Part shown: positions 1 to 12,884 of the stretch, one piece after another
Layout: each line of letters begins with the position of its first letter
Numbering within the stretch: the stretch's first letter is position 1
NCBI GenBank assembly: GCA_947095535.1
Contig: OX352773.1
Coordinates: 156,835,271-156,899,270 of the forward strand
Direction of reading: 5' to 3'
Source of the DNA: Poecilobothrus nobilitatus
Taxonomy: Eukaryota; Arthropoda; Insecta; Diptera; Dolichopodidae
DNA length: 64,000 nucleotides
The notes under the pieces: model-generated
What the model was told of the DNA's origin: nothing
The model's input: only the letters and a program-made list of their open reading frames with translations
Databases searched by the model: none
Program-made: the position numbers and the translations under genes

Positions 1-124
1 TAACGTCGGTACTAAAACATCTGAATGCTTTTAAAACTTTATCAAGTTTTGTAGAAACAGGATACATTACATTCATATGGGTATCGCAGTGTTGACACAG
101 TCTACTCTACTGTACTCTAACTCG
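1..124 (+). mobile_element. HINE-4 element, 3' end only
   Basis: The window opens inside an element whose remaining 124 bp match, base for base in long stretches, the reverse complement of about 59702-59828 (the 3' part of the complete HINE-4). It carries the subterminal motif ttcatatgggtat (72-84, a diverged form of the inverted repeat), the block gttgacacagtctactct and the terminal ctcgt followed by T. The 5' part lies outside the window. Non-coding. Confidence 0.75.
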
Positions 125-381
125 TTTTAAAATAAAGTTGATATGATAGGAAATAAGAATTTTACAATATAACTGAATATAAACATACAAACTTGTCGGA
201 TTCTTGAACTTGTGAGTCTTGAGATTGCAATATTTAATAGTAAATAATATTAATTTATACATTAGAATTACTTATATATTATAATAGATATAGCAAGTTT
301 CAGCTCTTGTTACTTTCAAAAATCAAAAACATATAATGCAGTTTCGGATAAATTTGTATGTGATCAAAATAATATTGAATT
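125..381. other. AT-rich spacer, nothing recognised
   Basis: Plain AT-rich sequence between the HINE-4 end and the SINE. I see no ORF, RNA gene or repeat in it. Confidence 0.6.
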
Positions 382-575
382 AGGAGCCTCGGTGGCCTAG
401 TGGGTAAGAGCGTATAAAATACACTGAAAACACCGAGGGAGTGTGGGTTCGAATCACACACGTCATAAGAGGGATTCCCCCTTACGACATTTACAGCCAC
501 GCCTGAACAGGAAAGGCTGTGTAATTTCCTGTCCACATTTATGTGGAAGAGAAATGCATTAAAAAAAACAAAAAA
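382..575 (+). mobile_element. SINE-A, tRNA-derived, near full length
   Basis: The element starts with a tRNA-like head: A box TGGCCTAGTGGG at 393-404 and B box GGTTCGAATCA at 446-456, the internal Pol III promoter. The boxes are about 50 bp apart, a normal tRNA-like spacing. The tRNA-unrelated body contains the block cttacgacatttacagccac and the block aggaaaggctgtgtaat, both of which recur in the other copies, and an A-rich tail follows at about 558. The best-preserved SINE-A in the window. It is not a tRNA gene, because the two halves cannot form a cloverleaf and the body continues beyond the B box. Confidence 0.85.
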
Positions 576-779
576 TATTGAATCATTTTTAAGTTTTAAT
601 ATCTCGACAAAAATAAAAGCGTACAATGAATAATTTTTATATTATGCATTTATAATCTAGTACCTTCATACGTCAACATATCCCGAAATTGATATGGGCA
701 TACAATTTTTATTTTGTACTTTAATTTTTGTTCCATTTTTAAAAACAATATCTTTACAATATAACAAAAATCAATAAAA
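576..779. other. AT-rich spacer, nothing recognised
   Basis: No supported feature. Confidence 0.6.
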
Positions 780-1425
780 ACTAGGCAGAATGTACTAACT
801 GTTTCTAAAAGCACACATTTTCAAAAGATGATACAAACTGTTTAGAATTGTGTCTTGCACTAAAATTTTAATATTTCATATAAAAAAAATGTGAAAATTT
901 TTTTACAATTTTGAGCGGCTGTAAGTCCGGAACCCTATATAACTAAAAAAACCGTTACCACAAGTAAAAAATATATTACTGAAGATTTAATTTTTATATC
1001 TTGCCGAAGTCAAATTTGTACATATGTCTATAAAAACCAGATTTTCAATTTTTGTGCACTAATAAGTTCTCTCTTGTCTCAAAATTTCAAGTTCCTATCT
1101 GGCTTGGCTTGCGGAAGTTATGAAAAACGGAATATCATGCAAAATTTGGTTTTCACATAACGGTAAATTTAAATAGTAAATTACAAAATATTGCATAATT
1201 TTGATATTAGTTTATAGAGGTAAAAAAATGTCCGGTCTTTTAGTTTTTTACATTGTAAAACTACAACGTATAGCATCTGAAATTAGGTTGTTTTTGAAAT
1301 TTTGAGGGGCTGTAACTCCTATACAATTTAAATAAACCGTTAACACATTTAAAAATATATTACTGGAGATTTAATTTTTATATCTTGTCGAAGAAAAATG
1401 TGTACAGGTGCCTTTGAGAAATATA
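780..1425 (-). mobile_element. HINE-2 copy, truncated at its 5' end
   Basis: Begins, reading the plus strand, with the HINE-2 3' terminus in reverse (actaggcagaatgta, against acaaggtagaatgta in better copies). The element's internal module appears twice: the ctgtaa-tccg/ctcc blocks near 909 and 1308 are followed each time by the 'aaaaatatattactg' and 'tatcttg.cgaag' strings. The (GTCC)n tract and the 5' hairpin end are absent, so about half of the element is lost. Diverged relative to 54422-55745, which suggests an older insertion. Non-coding. Confidence 0.75.
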
Positions 1426-3420
1426 TTAATTTTTCGAATTTGATCAGATTTTCTGTGGTATTGTACCTAAATATAGTACCTATACCATTTAAACGAATTT
1501 CAATTTAATGTTATTCTATATAATATGTACCTATCCTATATGTAGCTCATAAATTCCAATTTGAGCTAAAATAATGTCGTTTCCAGTAAGTAGCTACGTA
1601 TTTTAAACGAAATATCAAATAAATTTTAATGAACAAGGAAAATTTTTATTTTTTGACTATTTAATATTAATTTATGAATAATAAACTTTTAGAAAAAGTC
1701 CTTTTTTTTTTTGTTGTCCTTTTTATTGTTTATTTTTCATACCTGTTTTGCATGAAATACGAAAAAAAATAATAAACTTTCTACCTTTTTTTCTTATTTT
1801 GATTTTAAAGGATTATAATATTATTAAGGCAACCTTAGAAAAGGACAGTCAAAAAGAGTTTTAAAAATAAAAAAATTATGCTGAAAAAATTGTACTTAAT
1901 TGTCTTAATTTTTTGCCCATATTATTCGAGAAACGTATATTTTATATTTTGAGTAAGAGGTTTAAATTTTTAATTTATTATTCTACGTCTCTAAAGAGGT
2001 TGAAATCTAAAGATGTCGTCTGTGTCTAGAAGAATTTTTTTTTTTAAAGTTTAGGTTTTTAGGTTTTCATAGATTTTAAAGTTGTTGGTATAATATCAAA
2101 TTGCACGTTTTTTGTGAAAGTTTAATATACTTTACAAAGAAATTAAGTGTGATATTAAATTCTTTATTTTCAGGATCTAAAAAAGTAAAATCATAATTAT
2201 TTTTTTTAATTTATGTTTAAAATATTACAACATAACATTTACATCTTTTATAACTTTGCGTTAACGTATCTTGATTTAATTTTAAATCAATACTTCGTCC
2301 TTTCAGTTCTTATGATAGCATGTTTTCGGAACTTTAACCATAAATTAATTCATTGCGTACATAATATCTATAAATTTTTAGTACTGTTCTAAAAATAAGA
2401 TTATATAAAAAGCTTTGGCAGTTGTTACTTTTTTGAAGACTTCAGAACATACTGCAAGAAATTTTAAATAAAAAACCAATGTTAAATATACTGATATTAT
2501 GCCATCCAATAAGTTGTGAAACAAATAAAAATTATAATAATTTATTGTGAATTTAAATAAAAAGTTATAAAGAGCCTAATATGATTACTGTTACCAAATT
2601 AAGGTTTATATTATTTTCATATTTTGGTTTTTTAAATTTTATTTCCCTTTGAGTTATTAATTTCCAAATTCTTATTTAATTATTGGTCATTACAAATTTG
2701 TTGTGATTATAATGGAAGAAAAAAAAGAATTACAATATACTTAAGTATGATGGGGATTTTTTTTTTAATCATATATTTAAGAAACAGAAAATAGATAAAA
2801 TTGGGTAAAAAAAAGATTAAAAACTTTATTAATTACTGAATTCAATTTTTTTTTTACGCTTTTTTTCTTAATACTTTAAAAGTTTATTTTAATCCTTAAA
2901 TAATCCTTTTTAAAAGTAAATTCATTATTTATAATTAATGGTGAGTTAATCACATTAAGTTTATTCTTTGATGAAGTAATTGAAAAGGTGAACCAGGTAC
3001 AAAAAAAAATTATTTATTACCATTAAGGAAAATTGCCAATTAATAAAATGTCATTAAAATTGAAAATTTTCGAAAAAAAAATTTTATTTTTTTTATTAAT
3101 TAATTTAAAATTCAATTATGAAATGATTTTTAGTCAACTGTAAATTTTTTATTATCAACTGTGTATTTTTTTAAAAATCACAAATAAATAGACATCATAA
3201 TAGTTTACATAATATTGTGGGAATCATAAATACGGCTGAATACTAAAGTTAACAAAAGCTTAACAAGTATCTACCTATATACAAATTAGTTCCATTTTAA
3301 CTTCATTAAAATTAAAGTAGACTATATTTTATTGTAGGATCGCACTTTTCAATCACAATTTCATTGAATATTACAAAATTTTTGTATTTTTGTAAAAATC
3401 AATATAAATTGAGTTATTTG
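1426..3420. other. AT-rich DNA without recognisable genes
   Basis: Almost 2 kb of very AT-rich sequence with many A and T homopolymer runs. No ORF of coding character, no RNA promoter and no repeat shared with the rest of the window. Confidence 0.6.
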
Positions 3421-3560
3421 GGGGAATGAAATAAGTACATTGTAAACACGGAGGGAGTGTGGGTTCTAATCTAACAAACGTCGTAAATAATAATTTCCGC
3501 TTACGACATTTACAGTCACGCGGCCTGAAATGGAAAGGCTGTGTAATTTTTGAAGTATTC
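3421..3560 (+). mobile_element. SINE-A, degraded copy
   Basis: Keeps the end of the tRNA-like head (gagggagtgtgggttctaatc, a B box with one change) and the body blocks cttacgacatttacagtcac and tggaaaggctgtgtaat. The A box is gone or unrecognisable, so it is unlikely to be transcribed from its own promoter. Same orientation as the copy at 382. Confidence 0.75.
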
Positions 3561-3778
3561 TTGAAGGTTATATATTATTATTATTTAGCATTTTAGCATT
3601 TAAAAAATTGAATAGATTTAACAAAAAAAAATGCATATTAACATTTATGAAGAAAGATAATATTTTTAGGGGGGGTGTCATATAGGGAATATGACTCATT
3701 TTAATGGGACATTATGACTCTCAGATAGCGCTATGTCGTATTCGATTAAAACTATTTAAAAAGAAACTTTATTAGGAA

Positions 3779-4035
3779 CTTAATCAACCAACTCTATAAT
3801 CCTACCTAATTATTATTTTATAGATAATATTATAACAACAAAAAATTAAATATTGTGGAGGCATTACCCTGATTTTGTAACAAACTATAATATCCCTTCT
3901 AATTACTTCTCTTACATACATTTTTTAACTACAAAAAATTTAAAAGTGGGGGCTGCCGCCCTGATTTTGTAACCAACTCTAAAATCTTTCTCAATTATTT
4001 GTTTACATATACTTATTTCAACAAGGCAGCAGGCC
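3779..4035. repeat. ~92-bp tandem repeat, about 2.8 copies
   Basis: The string aacc/aaactctataat recurs at 3786, 3879 and 3971, and ccctgattttgtaac at 3868 and 3959 (91 bp apart). The units are diverged, more so the first. No similarity to other repeats in the window. Confidence 0.7.
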
Positions 4036-4295
4036 GGTCTTTTCAAAAATTAATTACCTATAGCATTATGATAAAATTTTTTTATATAAATATAGTTTTA
4101 TCAGCCATTCAAATGAGCCATAAAGCCAAAACAGGAAATTTTTAAAATTATTTTGTACATCCAACGTGATATTCTAATTACCAGTATATAACATGCATTT
4201 AATACTATGTTTTAAAAAAAGTTTGCTTATCGATTTTTCTTTGCAGAAATCCCTATATGATTTATATTTCAATTAAAATTTCTAAAATAGTATTT
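4036..4295. other. AT-rich spacer, nothing recognised
   Basis: No supported feature. Confidence 0.55.
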
Positions 4296-5180
4296 ATAGT
4301 ACGATAAGTATTGGATATAATAAAATTACTCTTCCGTTTGCAACACCTTGAAATAAGCAAGCTAGATATACCTTCAAAGGTATGAATCGAATTATAATCA
4401 AATTATCAGTCGATTAAGCTTTGTCCGTCCGTCCACCCGTGCGTACGCTAACTCAAAAACTAAAAAAGCTAAAGTGTTGAAACTAGAGTAGAGCATAAGA
4501 TTATATTATAATCGTTTGGTATAATTTTAGTACACAAAATCGGTCCATGGTTTCGGATTCTGGAAGCTTCCGAATGGTTCTTGAGCAAACGGGCTAATCT
4601 CCAAAACCAACAAAGATAGAACCTTCAAATTTGATACAATAATGTTCCTTCATGTTTGATTTATGTCTTTGAAATTTGAAAGGATTTGATCCATGGGTTC
4701 GGATGTTGAAAGCTTCCGAACCCGCCCCAGAGCAAACAAGATTATCTCCAAAACCAACAAAAATAGAACCTTTAAATTTGGTACATTGTGTGTTCTTTCA
4801 TGTTCGAGTTAAGCCTCTGAAATTTGAGAGAATTTGGTCCATGGGTTGGGGTTTTGGAAGCTTCCGAACGAGTCCAAAGCAAACGAGATTATCTCAAAAA
4901 CCAACAAAATTATAGAACTTTAAAATTTGGTACAAGAGTGTCATGTTTTCTTTATGTCTCTTAAATTTGAGAGGATTTTGGGAAATGGGTTCAAATTTGA
5001 AAGGATTTGGACCATGGGTTCGGATTTTGGAAGCTTCCAAACGAGCCACAGAGTAAACAAATATATCTCCAAAATCAACAAAGACAGAACCTTTATATTT
5101 GGTACAAGGGTATTTTGTTATTCCTTTTCTCTAAAATTTAAAACTGAAATTTGAGATGATTTGGACCATTTTATGACACC
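4296..5180 (+). mobile_element. HINE-3 element with internal ~147-bp tandem repeats
   Basis: The 5' part (atagtacgataag, then taataaaattactcttccg and agctagatataccttcaaagg) is a diverged HINE-type head and is followed by a GTCC-type tract at 4427-4439 and by 'gctaactcaaaaacta', as in HINE-1. The middle is about four copies of a ~147-bp unit marked by ccatgg..tcgga..ttggaagcttccgaa; these begin at 4544, 4690, 4838 and 5011, with a 25-bp insertion in the third unit. I could not find the 3' terminal motif, so the right end is approximate or lost. Small ORFs that run through the repeats are by-products of the repeat and not genes. Confidence 0.75.
4544..5165. repeat. Tandem array inside HINE-3, ~147-bp units
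   Basis: Unit starts at 4544, 4690, 4838 and 5011, with a fifth partial unit at 5165 (spacings 146, 148, 173, 154). Each unit holds ccatgg, an aagcttcc box, a gcaaac/gtaaac box and a 'caacaaa-ata-aac' box. The same unit appears in reverse in the HINE-3 at 23892-24799. Confidence 0.8.
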
Positions 5181-8100
5181 AATTGGATTTTTATCTAACC
5201 TATCCTAAGTATATTTCTAAAATAAAAAATTATTGGCAGATATCATAGAGAAATTTAATTTTTAGTAAAAACTTTAAAGTACATAATTAATTTATGGTAG
5301 AAAAAATTCAAGAATGAGCAATTGGGAATATTATTTTAAACTTTTTATTAATATACAAAATAGGTAGGTATATCTAATATTTGATGAAATTTGTAATTTA
5401 AAACGTTTTACAAATAAATTGATAATAAATTTAAAAAAATAGAAAAAAAATTTATTGTTTATTCAAAAGTTTAATGAAAAACAGTATAGAAACATTAAAA
5501 CTGAACAAAAAACCATTAAAATATTATATTAATTGCATATTTTTTGGAGCTTACTATGAATAAATATTAGTCCTGTATAGAAAATGTATCTACTGATGTG
5601 TACATATTATATATACAAAATAATATTATGTATAACAATTTATTACTTACCTATATGAATAGAAATATAGGATATATTGTTTGATTTTGTTTTAAATTCA
5701 ATTTAATTAAATAAATCGAAATTCTTTTAAAAAATTTATAAAACAATTTATTGTTTCAACCACATCAGAAAAAAAATTAGAAACAAAAAAAAAAAAATGT
5801 ATTTTTCCCAATCACGTTTTTTATTAGAAAATTTCTTCTTCATTTAATAGCCATAATAGCGTAACTTAGGACTTTTTTTTTCCCATTATTTTATTTTCCA
5901 ATCAAAGCTTGCAATTTGTTTTTTTTTATTTTTAGGTTTTATTATTTTATTTCTTTTGTTAAAAATAAAAAAGTTTTTAAAACACAAAATAAAAAATTGT
6001 CATAATTAATATCGTTCCAAGAATTGTGCATAATATTTTATTTAATTAAATTTTAAATAAAATTTAATTTTTCCTAACTTCAGATTAAATGTAATTGGGG
6101 CGAAGTTATAATGTTATGCAATTCGAAATTTTCTTTTGATGTCTGTACTATTAAATACCTAAGATAACCCTCTATATCTGATGGACAACCCCTTAGTAAT
6201 ACTTCTTATAACTTGCATCAAATGAATTTGTAGTTTTATTATAACCAGCTACTACAGTGTCTCGATCTTTAATTCATAATATTTCCTAAAGAGTTTACCT
6301 TTAATATGCTTACAAAAAATATTATGTAAAAAAAAAATTTTTGTTAGATACAACCGCAGAAATATTGATACAGTTTTCGGTTACCTATTGCAGCTTTAAA
6401 ATTTACAGATTTAAAACAAATTTCTTAGAAATATTATTAAAAATAATGTACCTACCTACTTATTTTATATCTAGTAACAGAAAAATATAAGTGACAAATG
6501 AACCTTTAACATTTTTGCATAAATAGGGATGTGTTTAGAGACACTTGTCGACAGTCAACATCAAAGCCGTTTTTAGCTCTTTTTGGCAGTTTTATTTTTA
6601 ATTTTTTTTTACTTTAATTAAGTGCTTTTATTGGCCAAATTTCCGTAATCTCTATGACAATATTAAATTTAGTTAGCTTTTTCTTTTTTTAATGTAGAGA
6701 ACGTTTTCTGAGGGATCCTCAAGTTTTATTGTATTTGGTCAAGTGAACAAATGAAATTTACAAAACTTTTCCTGAAGCATAACAATAAAATAATTATATA
6801 CCTAATTTGAAATTTCGGTAAATATATAAAATTGCTAGGGATTTAAATTGTTGTTTACTTTTTTAATATTATTATGACAGAGGTTCGCGCACAATATACT
6901 CAACACTTTGAAGAGATTTAGATTTATAGGTCTGTACTAGACTTTCATTATTATTATACCGATTATATAACAAAAAGATATAAATAAGCTGCACTAAGAC
7001 AAAATATTTGCTGCGACTTTGAACATTGTTTTGAATTTTTCCAAATTTTGTTTAGATTTTATACAATTATTAAAAGTTACTCCATTATATGGTTCAAAGT
7101 TTTATTCTCAACCAATATTAATAATATTATCTACATTTTCATTTAGCAAAATAAATGCAATACAAAAAAAAATAGACTAATTTTGAACTCGAAATAAAAA
7201 AAGATTAAATTTTTTCTGCAATAAAAACTTTTTAATTCTTAAGTATTTTTTTTTTTGCAACAAAAAAAATTAGAAAACAATTTAATTTTTTTTTTGTAAT
7301 TTAAAAGAATTAATTCTTACTATTGAAAAACAATAAAAACAAATTTTAAATATTTTACTAAAGAAAAAATCGAATTCTTACCCTTTTGACTTTCTCGTTT
7401 CAAAATGCACACCTTTTAAATGCCATGGAATTTAATAATTAAATGAAATACATTTGCTTGTGCTTCCGATAAAAAATTCGCTTCCGGTGACCTACTGTTT
7501 CTGGTGACATACTTCCGATGATTGATAACACAATTACATATAAATAATTTTCGATCTCATTTTCGGCTAAATTTTTATTTTAAAATTAGTTTTAAATAAA
7601 TAAGATTTTATTTTTATGGTCATTAATGTTGAAGCTTGCCTACGTCATTAATGTTGAAGCTTGTTCTAAAATTGAACTTAGAGTTGACGTGATTCACGTT
7701 TTGAGCACATTTTTTTTTTAATTTTTACATGAAAGAAAAAATGTTTTGGTATCAGTATTAGGCGTCTAACATATATTTTTAAAGGTTATAAAGCTTCCTG
7801 ATCTATAAAAAATTTGCGGCCTCAATTATGAAGTAATTATGAAGCTATAGCGGATACTTACAAAATAAAAATTCTCAAAATAATTTTTTCGAACTTACTA
7901 TGATATACAATATTAAGACATTTGAAATGTTAAGATCCTTTTCCAGGATCAATTTTTTCTACAACAATTGTTTAATTTTGCAAAAATAGAAAATTCAAAT
8001 CATTATAAAAATTATTATTATTTTTCAATCATAATAATTAGAAGAAATAAATCAATTTGTTTTGGTAGTGGGGTGCTAAGGTACATTAAGAAAATAAAAT

Positions 8101-8263
8101 TTTTTTTTTTTTATAATAAACTTTTTAATAGTATTATAAAACTTTTAATTTTTTTTTCCCCATTTATTATAAAGATTCTAAAATGGAAGTTACTATTTAT
8201 AAAACAAAATTATTTTTATTGTTATGATATTTATTGGAAATTTTTCATTCAAAACAAAAAAAA
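5181..8263. other. AT-rich DNA; only a short direct duplication
   Basis: About 3 kb with long A and T runs and no coding-like island. A 19-bp string (tcattaatgttgaagcttg) is repeated directly at 7620 and 7645. The 103-codon ORF at 7968-8279 is made of Phe, Lys, Ile and Asn from homopolymer DNA and is not considered a gene. Confidence 0.6.
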
Positions 8264-9460
8264 ACAAGGTAGAATGTAAACCAACGCTTTTCAAAAGCGC
8301 ACATTTCCAAAACTCAATAAAAACTGTTTAGAAGTGTGACTTGAACAAAAATTTGAAAATTTCATGTAATAAGAAAAAATGTGAAAATAGGACATTTTTT
8401 AAATTTTGAGGGGACGTAAGTCCGGAATCCTATATAACTAAGAAAAGCCGTTAACACACGTAAAAATATATTATTGAACCTTTAATTTTCATGTCTTGCC
8501 GAAGAAAAATTTGTACAGGTGCCTAAGTTATAGGTGTCTAAAAATAGCAAATTTTCAATTTTTGAGGCGTAATAACTCTTAAAGAAGGGGTGTTACCAAA
8601 AAATTTTCTGAGGAAACTTATACTAATTTTAAAAGTTCTTTCTTGTCTCAAAATTGCAGGTTCCTATCTAAAGGGGTGCCGGAGTTATGAAAAAGAAATT
8701 TCATGGAAAATGTGGTTTTCATATAACGGTAAATTTAAATCGTAAATTACAAAATATTACATAATTTTGATATTATTTTATATAGATAATAAAATTTTCG
8801 ATCTTCTAGCGGTTTTAGATTGCAAAATTATTACGCAGAGCCCGAGACATATACATCTGAAAATGGGGCTTTTTCGCAATTTTGAAGAGCTGCAACTTTG
8901 GAACCCTTTACAACAAAAATAAACCTTTAACACACGTAAAAATATATTATTGTAGCTTTAATTTTTATATCTTGCAGAAGTAAAATGTGTACAGGTTCCT
9001 AACTTACAGGTGTTTACAAATAGCAAATTTTCAATTTTTAAGCCCTAATAGCTCATAAACAGGGGGTGGTCCGAAAAAATTTTCTGAGCAAACTTATACT
9101 AATTCTAAAAGTTCTTTCTTGCCTCAAAATTTCAAGCTTCTATGTATAATTTTGATATTAATTTACAAAGATAAAAGAAATACCTGTCGAATGACGTTTT
9201 CAGATTGAAAAAGTCTTAAGCAGAACATAAGATATATGCATTTAAAAATAGGGCTTTTTCAAAGTTTGAGGGGCTGTAGCTCCGTAATTGATGGGGCTAC
9301 ATGAAAAAGTTGTTCCACAAAATTATTTTTTTTATGAGACCTACCTATGGTTAAATTTTTTTTTCTCTATCTTTAACGGTGTAGAAGTTTTGTAAACAGA
9401 CGGACGGACAGAGTGAAACTAATAAGCACATTTTTTCAAAATTTTTTTGGAAATGTGCTA
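8264..9460 (-). mobile_element. HINE-2 element, nearly complete
   Basis: In plus-strand order it starts with the reversed 3' terminus acaaggtagaatgtaaacc, followed by the subterminal inverted repeat (gcgcacatttccaaaa at about 8297), two copies of the internal module, a GTCC-type tract in reverse (cggacggacagagtg near 9399-9413) and the 5' end hairpin tggaaatgtgcta at 9449-9460. Both conserved ends are present. No protein-coding capacity; the ORF over its 5' end is a shadow. Confidence 0.85.
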
Positions 9461-9487
9461 AAAACCAAATGAAAGACAATAAAGTAA

Positions 9488-10195
9488 ACAAAGAATGTAA
9501 AATCTTACTAAAAGTGTGACAAAGGTGTTTCCAAGCGCACATTTTACCAAAAAACAATAAAAACAGTTTACAATGTTGTAACTTGCACTAAATTATATGA
9601 TTACGAAAAGCTGTTAAGACAAGTAAAATTATAATGCTGAGGCTATAATGTTTCCGTTTTCCTTCAGTAACTTGTCTAAAATTAGCAAGTTTTAAAAAAT
9701 GGGCAGAAAATATTTTCTTAGATAAATTATGCTTATTCCGAAAGATTTAGCATCTCTCAAATTTATGATTTAATAACTAAATGTGTGCCGGAATTATGAA
9801 CGAAACAAAATACAGCAAAATTTTTTTTAGACATAACGGTAAATTTAAAAACTAAATTGCCATATTAACTCAATATTAATACTAAGTATATTAAATTATA
9901 AAATTAAAAAAATTTATATACAGTCTCTTGACGTCTCAAGATTGAAAAAAATATTCGGGTAGAGCCTGAGATATATTACACATTTGAAAAGAAAGATTTT
10001 TTTGAGGGAAAAAGGAAACTTTTAGTGATTGTAGCTACGTAATAAGTTGCAGGCTACATAAAAAAGTTATTTTAGGGGCCTATAAATATTTAAAATTTTA
10101 TTATCCGATCTTAATCGGTGTAGAAGTTTTATAAATAAAGGGACAGACAGAGTGAAACTAATAAAATTTTTCATATTTTTTTTTTAAATGTGCTA
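9488..10195 (-). mobile_element. HINE-2 element, older and shorter copy
   Basis: Lies 27 bp beyond the previous copy in the same orientation. The 3' terminus (acaaagaatgtaaaatc), the inverted repeat (gcgcacatttt), one internal module and the 5' end (aaatgtgcta, after a decayed gggacagacagagtg) are all recognisable but much diverged. The internal module is present once, whereas the neighbour has two. Confidence 0.75.
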
Positions 10196-12884
10196 AAAAT
10201 TGATGGAAAATATAGCAAATTGTGCAAAAACTTTTATAAAAAAATTTTTTACTAAGGATAATTAATTTTTAAGTGTATTTTTAAAGATATTTGAAATTCA
10301 ATTAAAAGTAAACAACTGTTTATTACTCAAAATAATAAAGTTTTAATAAAATTATTAATTTGTTTTTTAATTATTGATAATAAAAAGCTTTAATTCCCGA
10401 AATTAATTCTACAAAACTAAACAATAAGTTGTTTTATATCAAAATATTATTATAAAGGTAACGAATGCACTTCTTTGTTTGTAGATTTAAAAGATACCCA
10501 TTTTAGCACAATAAAAAGAACCACATTTTTTGTTTTAAAAATTAAATTTTAATAACGGTTAATTTTTGAAAGATCAATCGAAATTTGTTTTAAAAAGCTT
10601 TTGGGTATGAAAAGATTAATCTGCTTTTTTATTCCAGATTTGTTAATACGAGAGATTTCTCATTAAATTGGCTCTTATTGTTTTTTAAAACACTAAAATA
10701 TCTAAAGTTAAAGTAAAATTTTCAGCTTAAATTTTTGGAATTCTTTAGTATTTTTTTTCGGAATTTATTAATTGGTATATCTATATTCTTTCTTTTCCTC
10801 ACCCTATATTACATTCAACTAGTATTTCGAAGTTTAAATATTATTTACGATTAGATTGCCTTTCTTTAAAATTAAATTACATTACTAATCATATAATTTG
10901 TCTTTTTTTTGTTTTCGAGGGTATGTGCGGATCATCAAAAGCCGATAGAGGAGAAAACTAGCACAGTCCTCAATAAGTGTGTGTGAATTTAACCCACTAT
11001 ACACCACCTCTCTTTTTTGACCACAATAGCTTATACAACCATTAGTAGTCATGTACCTATTGCGTGGGCAAAGGAAGTTGAGTTAGGGAATGAAAATTGA
11101 TTTCATATTGACAGGCTTATTATGAATAAAGTTGTGAAAAATGTGCAAAGATTCACCTTGAATATTTGTACGTTCTGTCTTTGCAGGTTAAAAAAACTCC
11201 TTCTATAGTTAAATTAATAGATAAATGATTCTTCATTCTTCATTTTTCATTTTATTCCATATTTCATTTTAAAAATAATTAATCAGAAAAATTTATCACT
11301 GATTTACAAAGTATATATTTTAAGATTTCATTTAATCTGTGGTTAGAATATTTGCTTCTTTTTTAAACATCTCAAATTGATGAAGCTCATGTTGTTAAGG
11401 GATAAAAATACTTATTTTTTTTTTTACTTCGAATATTCAAAAAAAAAATTATTTTTTTTACTCTTGCATTGTTTTCTTTCCAAACACCTGGAGTTCTTTA
11501 ACATGATATCATCATATTTTTAATACTTTTTAATACTTGAGTATTTTATTAAGTCTACAAGAAAATTTTTCTTGATTATGATTACACATTCCCATATGGG
11601 GTCTGATTTTTCATTTGTTATATTTTTCCCGTTTTGTACCTTTTTTGCATGTGCTTTTTATTAGTAGGTATCTAAAAAGTAAAAAAAAATGTTTTTGTTT
11701 TTCTGGTTGAAATTTTAATTTCTTATTACAGTCAATTTTTTATGAATTTCACCATACCCTCGTGTCATAATTTCTTTACTATCTAACAGTTGGTGTATTG
11801 ATGCCAATAATAATAACAGTTAAATTTGAGGTGTTAACAGGTCAATTAAAGAAAAAGTATTTTTTTTGTTTTTGTTTTTGATCTTATGTTTGTTGTTGTT
11901 TTATCTTGTTTAACCATGAAAGTTTTCTTCAAAATCTCTTATGAGATGGTAAAACACTCGAATCTAATCAAAATATTACAAGAAAGAAAAACAAAAAAAT
12001 TTAACAAAAAAAAAATACAACAATAACTTTTATTGTTTTCATGATTAAATAAAAACATTACCTATTTAATATTCAGAAAAAAAAAAATTAAAATTGATGT
12101 TCGACAGATATTTTAAGTTTTTCTTTCCTGCTCTTGAGAGTTTATACTGAATTTAAATTAAATTCAATACCTACTTACTACCAAAACAATATTATTTAAT
12201 GGCTGAGTTCAACAATCAGACAAAATAATATACTTCTCAGTAATTTTTGCCTTGACTACCTTGATTACTTATAGCAACTGTCATAAATAACAATATTTTC
12301 AACAGTAATGTCAAATAAACTTCAAAATATTCAAGAGGGAATAATGTTATAGTCGAAAAATTTGAAGTATTTCAAAATAATTATCTAAGTTTAAGCTTTA
12401 AGTTATAGAAAAACTTCTAGTATTCATGAACCAACCATATGAAAAGTTTGAGTATAATAACCATTATTAAGAACTAGTAGAAGTTGCCTTTATTTTTCTT
12501 ACAGCTATTTCTTAATTCCGTTATGTCCCAAAGTTTTAGAAGCTTTTAAAGGTCAGTCTTGTTATCTTCATAGATTAGCGTATATATATCCCGTTTCCCA
12601 ATATTCATTATTTTAAGGTCACTGTAAACCATAAATATTCATTTTATCTATCAAATTAAATGAAAAATAGAAAATAAAATACGTTAAATAATAAATTTCC
12701 CAAATTCCATAATAACAGAGTATAAAACTTCAATAATAAGTGTTGGGTACTAACACATCTAACAATAACGATTCTGGATTTGATACATTTTTTTTTCTAT
12801 AAATTTATATAAGAAATAAAATTTATAAGTGCATAATAATGAATTATTATTTTAACATAATAGTTCACACTAATAGCTTTTTGT
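10196..12884. other. AT-rich DNA; one unclassified less AT-rich island
   Basis: Nothing recognised apart from an island at about 10915-11060 that is visibly richer in G and C. On its minus strand it contains gggttaaattcacacaca, a weak resemblance to the SINE-A B-box region, too poor to call. Confidence 0.5.

Noticed and set aside
382..460. tRNA gene with A and B boxes
   Set aside because: No cloverleaf can be drawn and a conserved non-tRNA body follows in several copies; it is a SINE head. The same holds at 20943, 30692, 50614, 51914 and 60860.
4676..5154. Two ORFs of 75-79 codons with repeated FERIW-type words
   Set aside because: They are translations of the ~147-bp tandem unit of HINE-3; the repetition is in the DNA.
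7968..8279. 103-codon ORF
   Set aside because: Almost only Phe, Ile, Lys, Asn, Tyr from homopolymer-rich DNA, no motif, and it runs into a HINE-2 terminus.
10915..11060. Possible degenerate SINE-A on the minus strand
   Set aside because: Only the gggttaaattcacacaca word is similar; no A box and no body.
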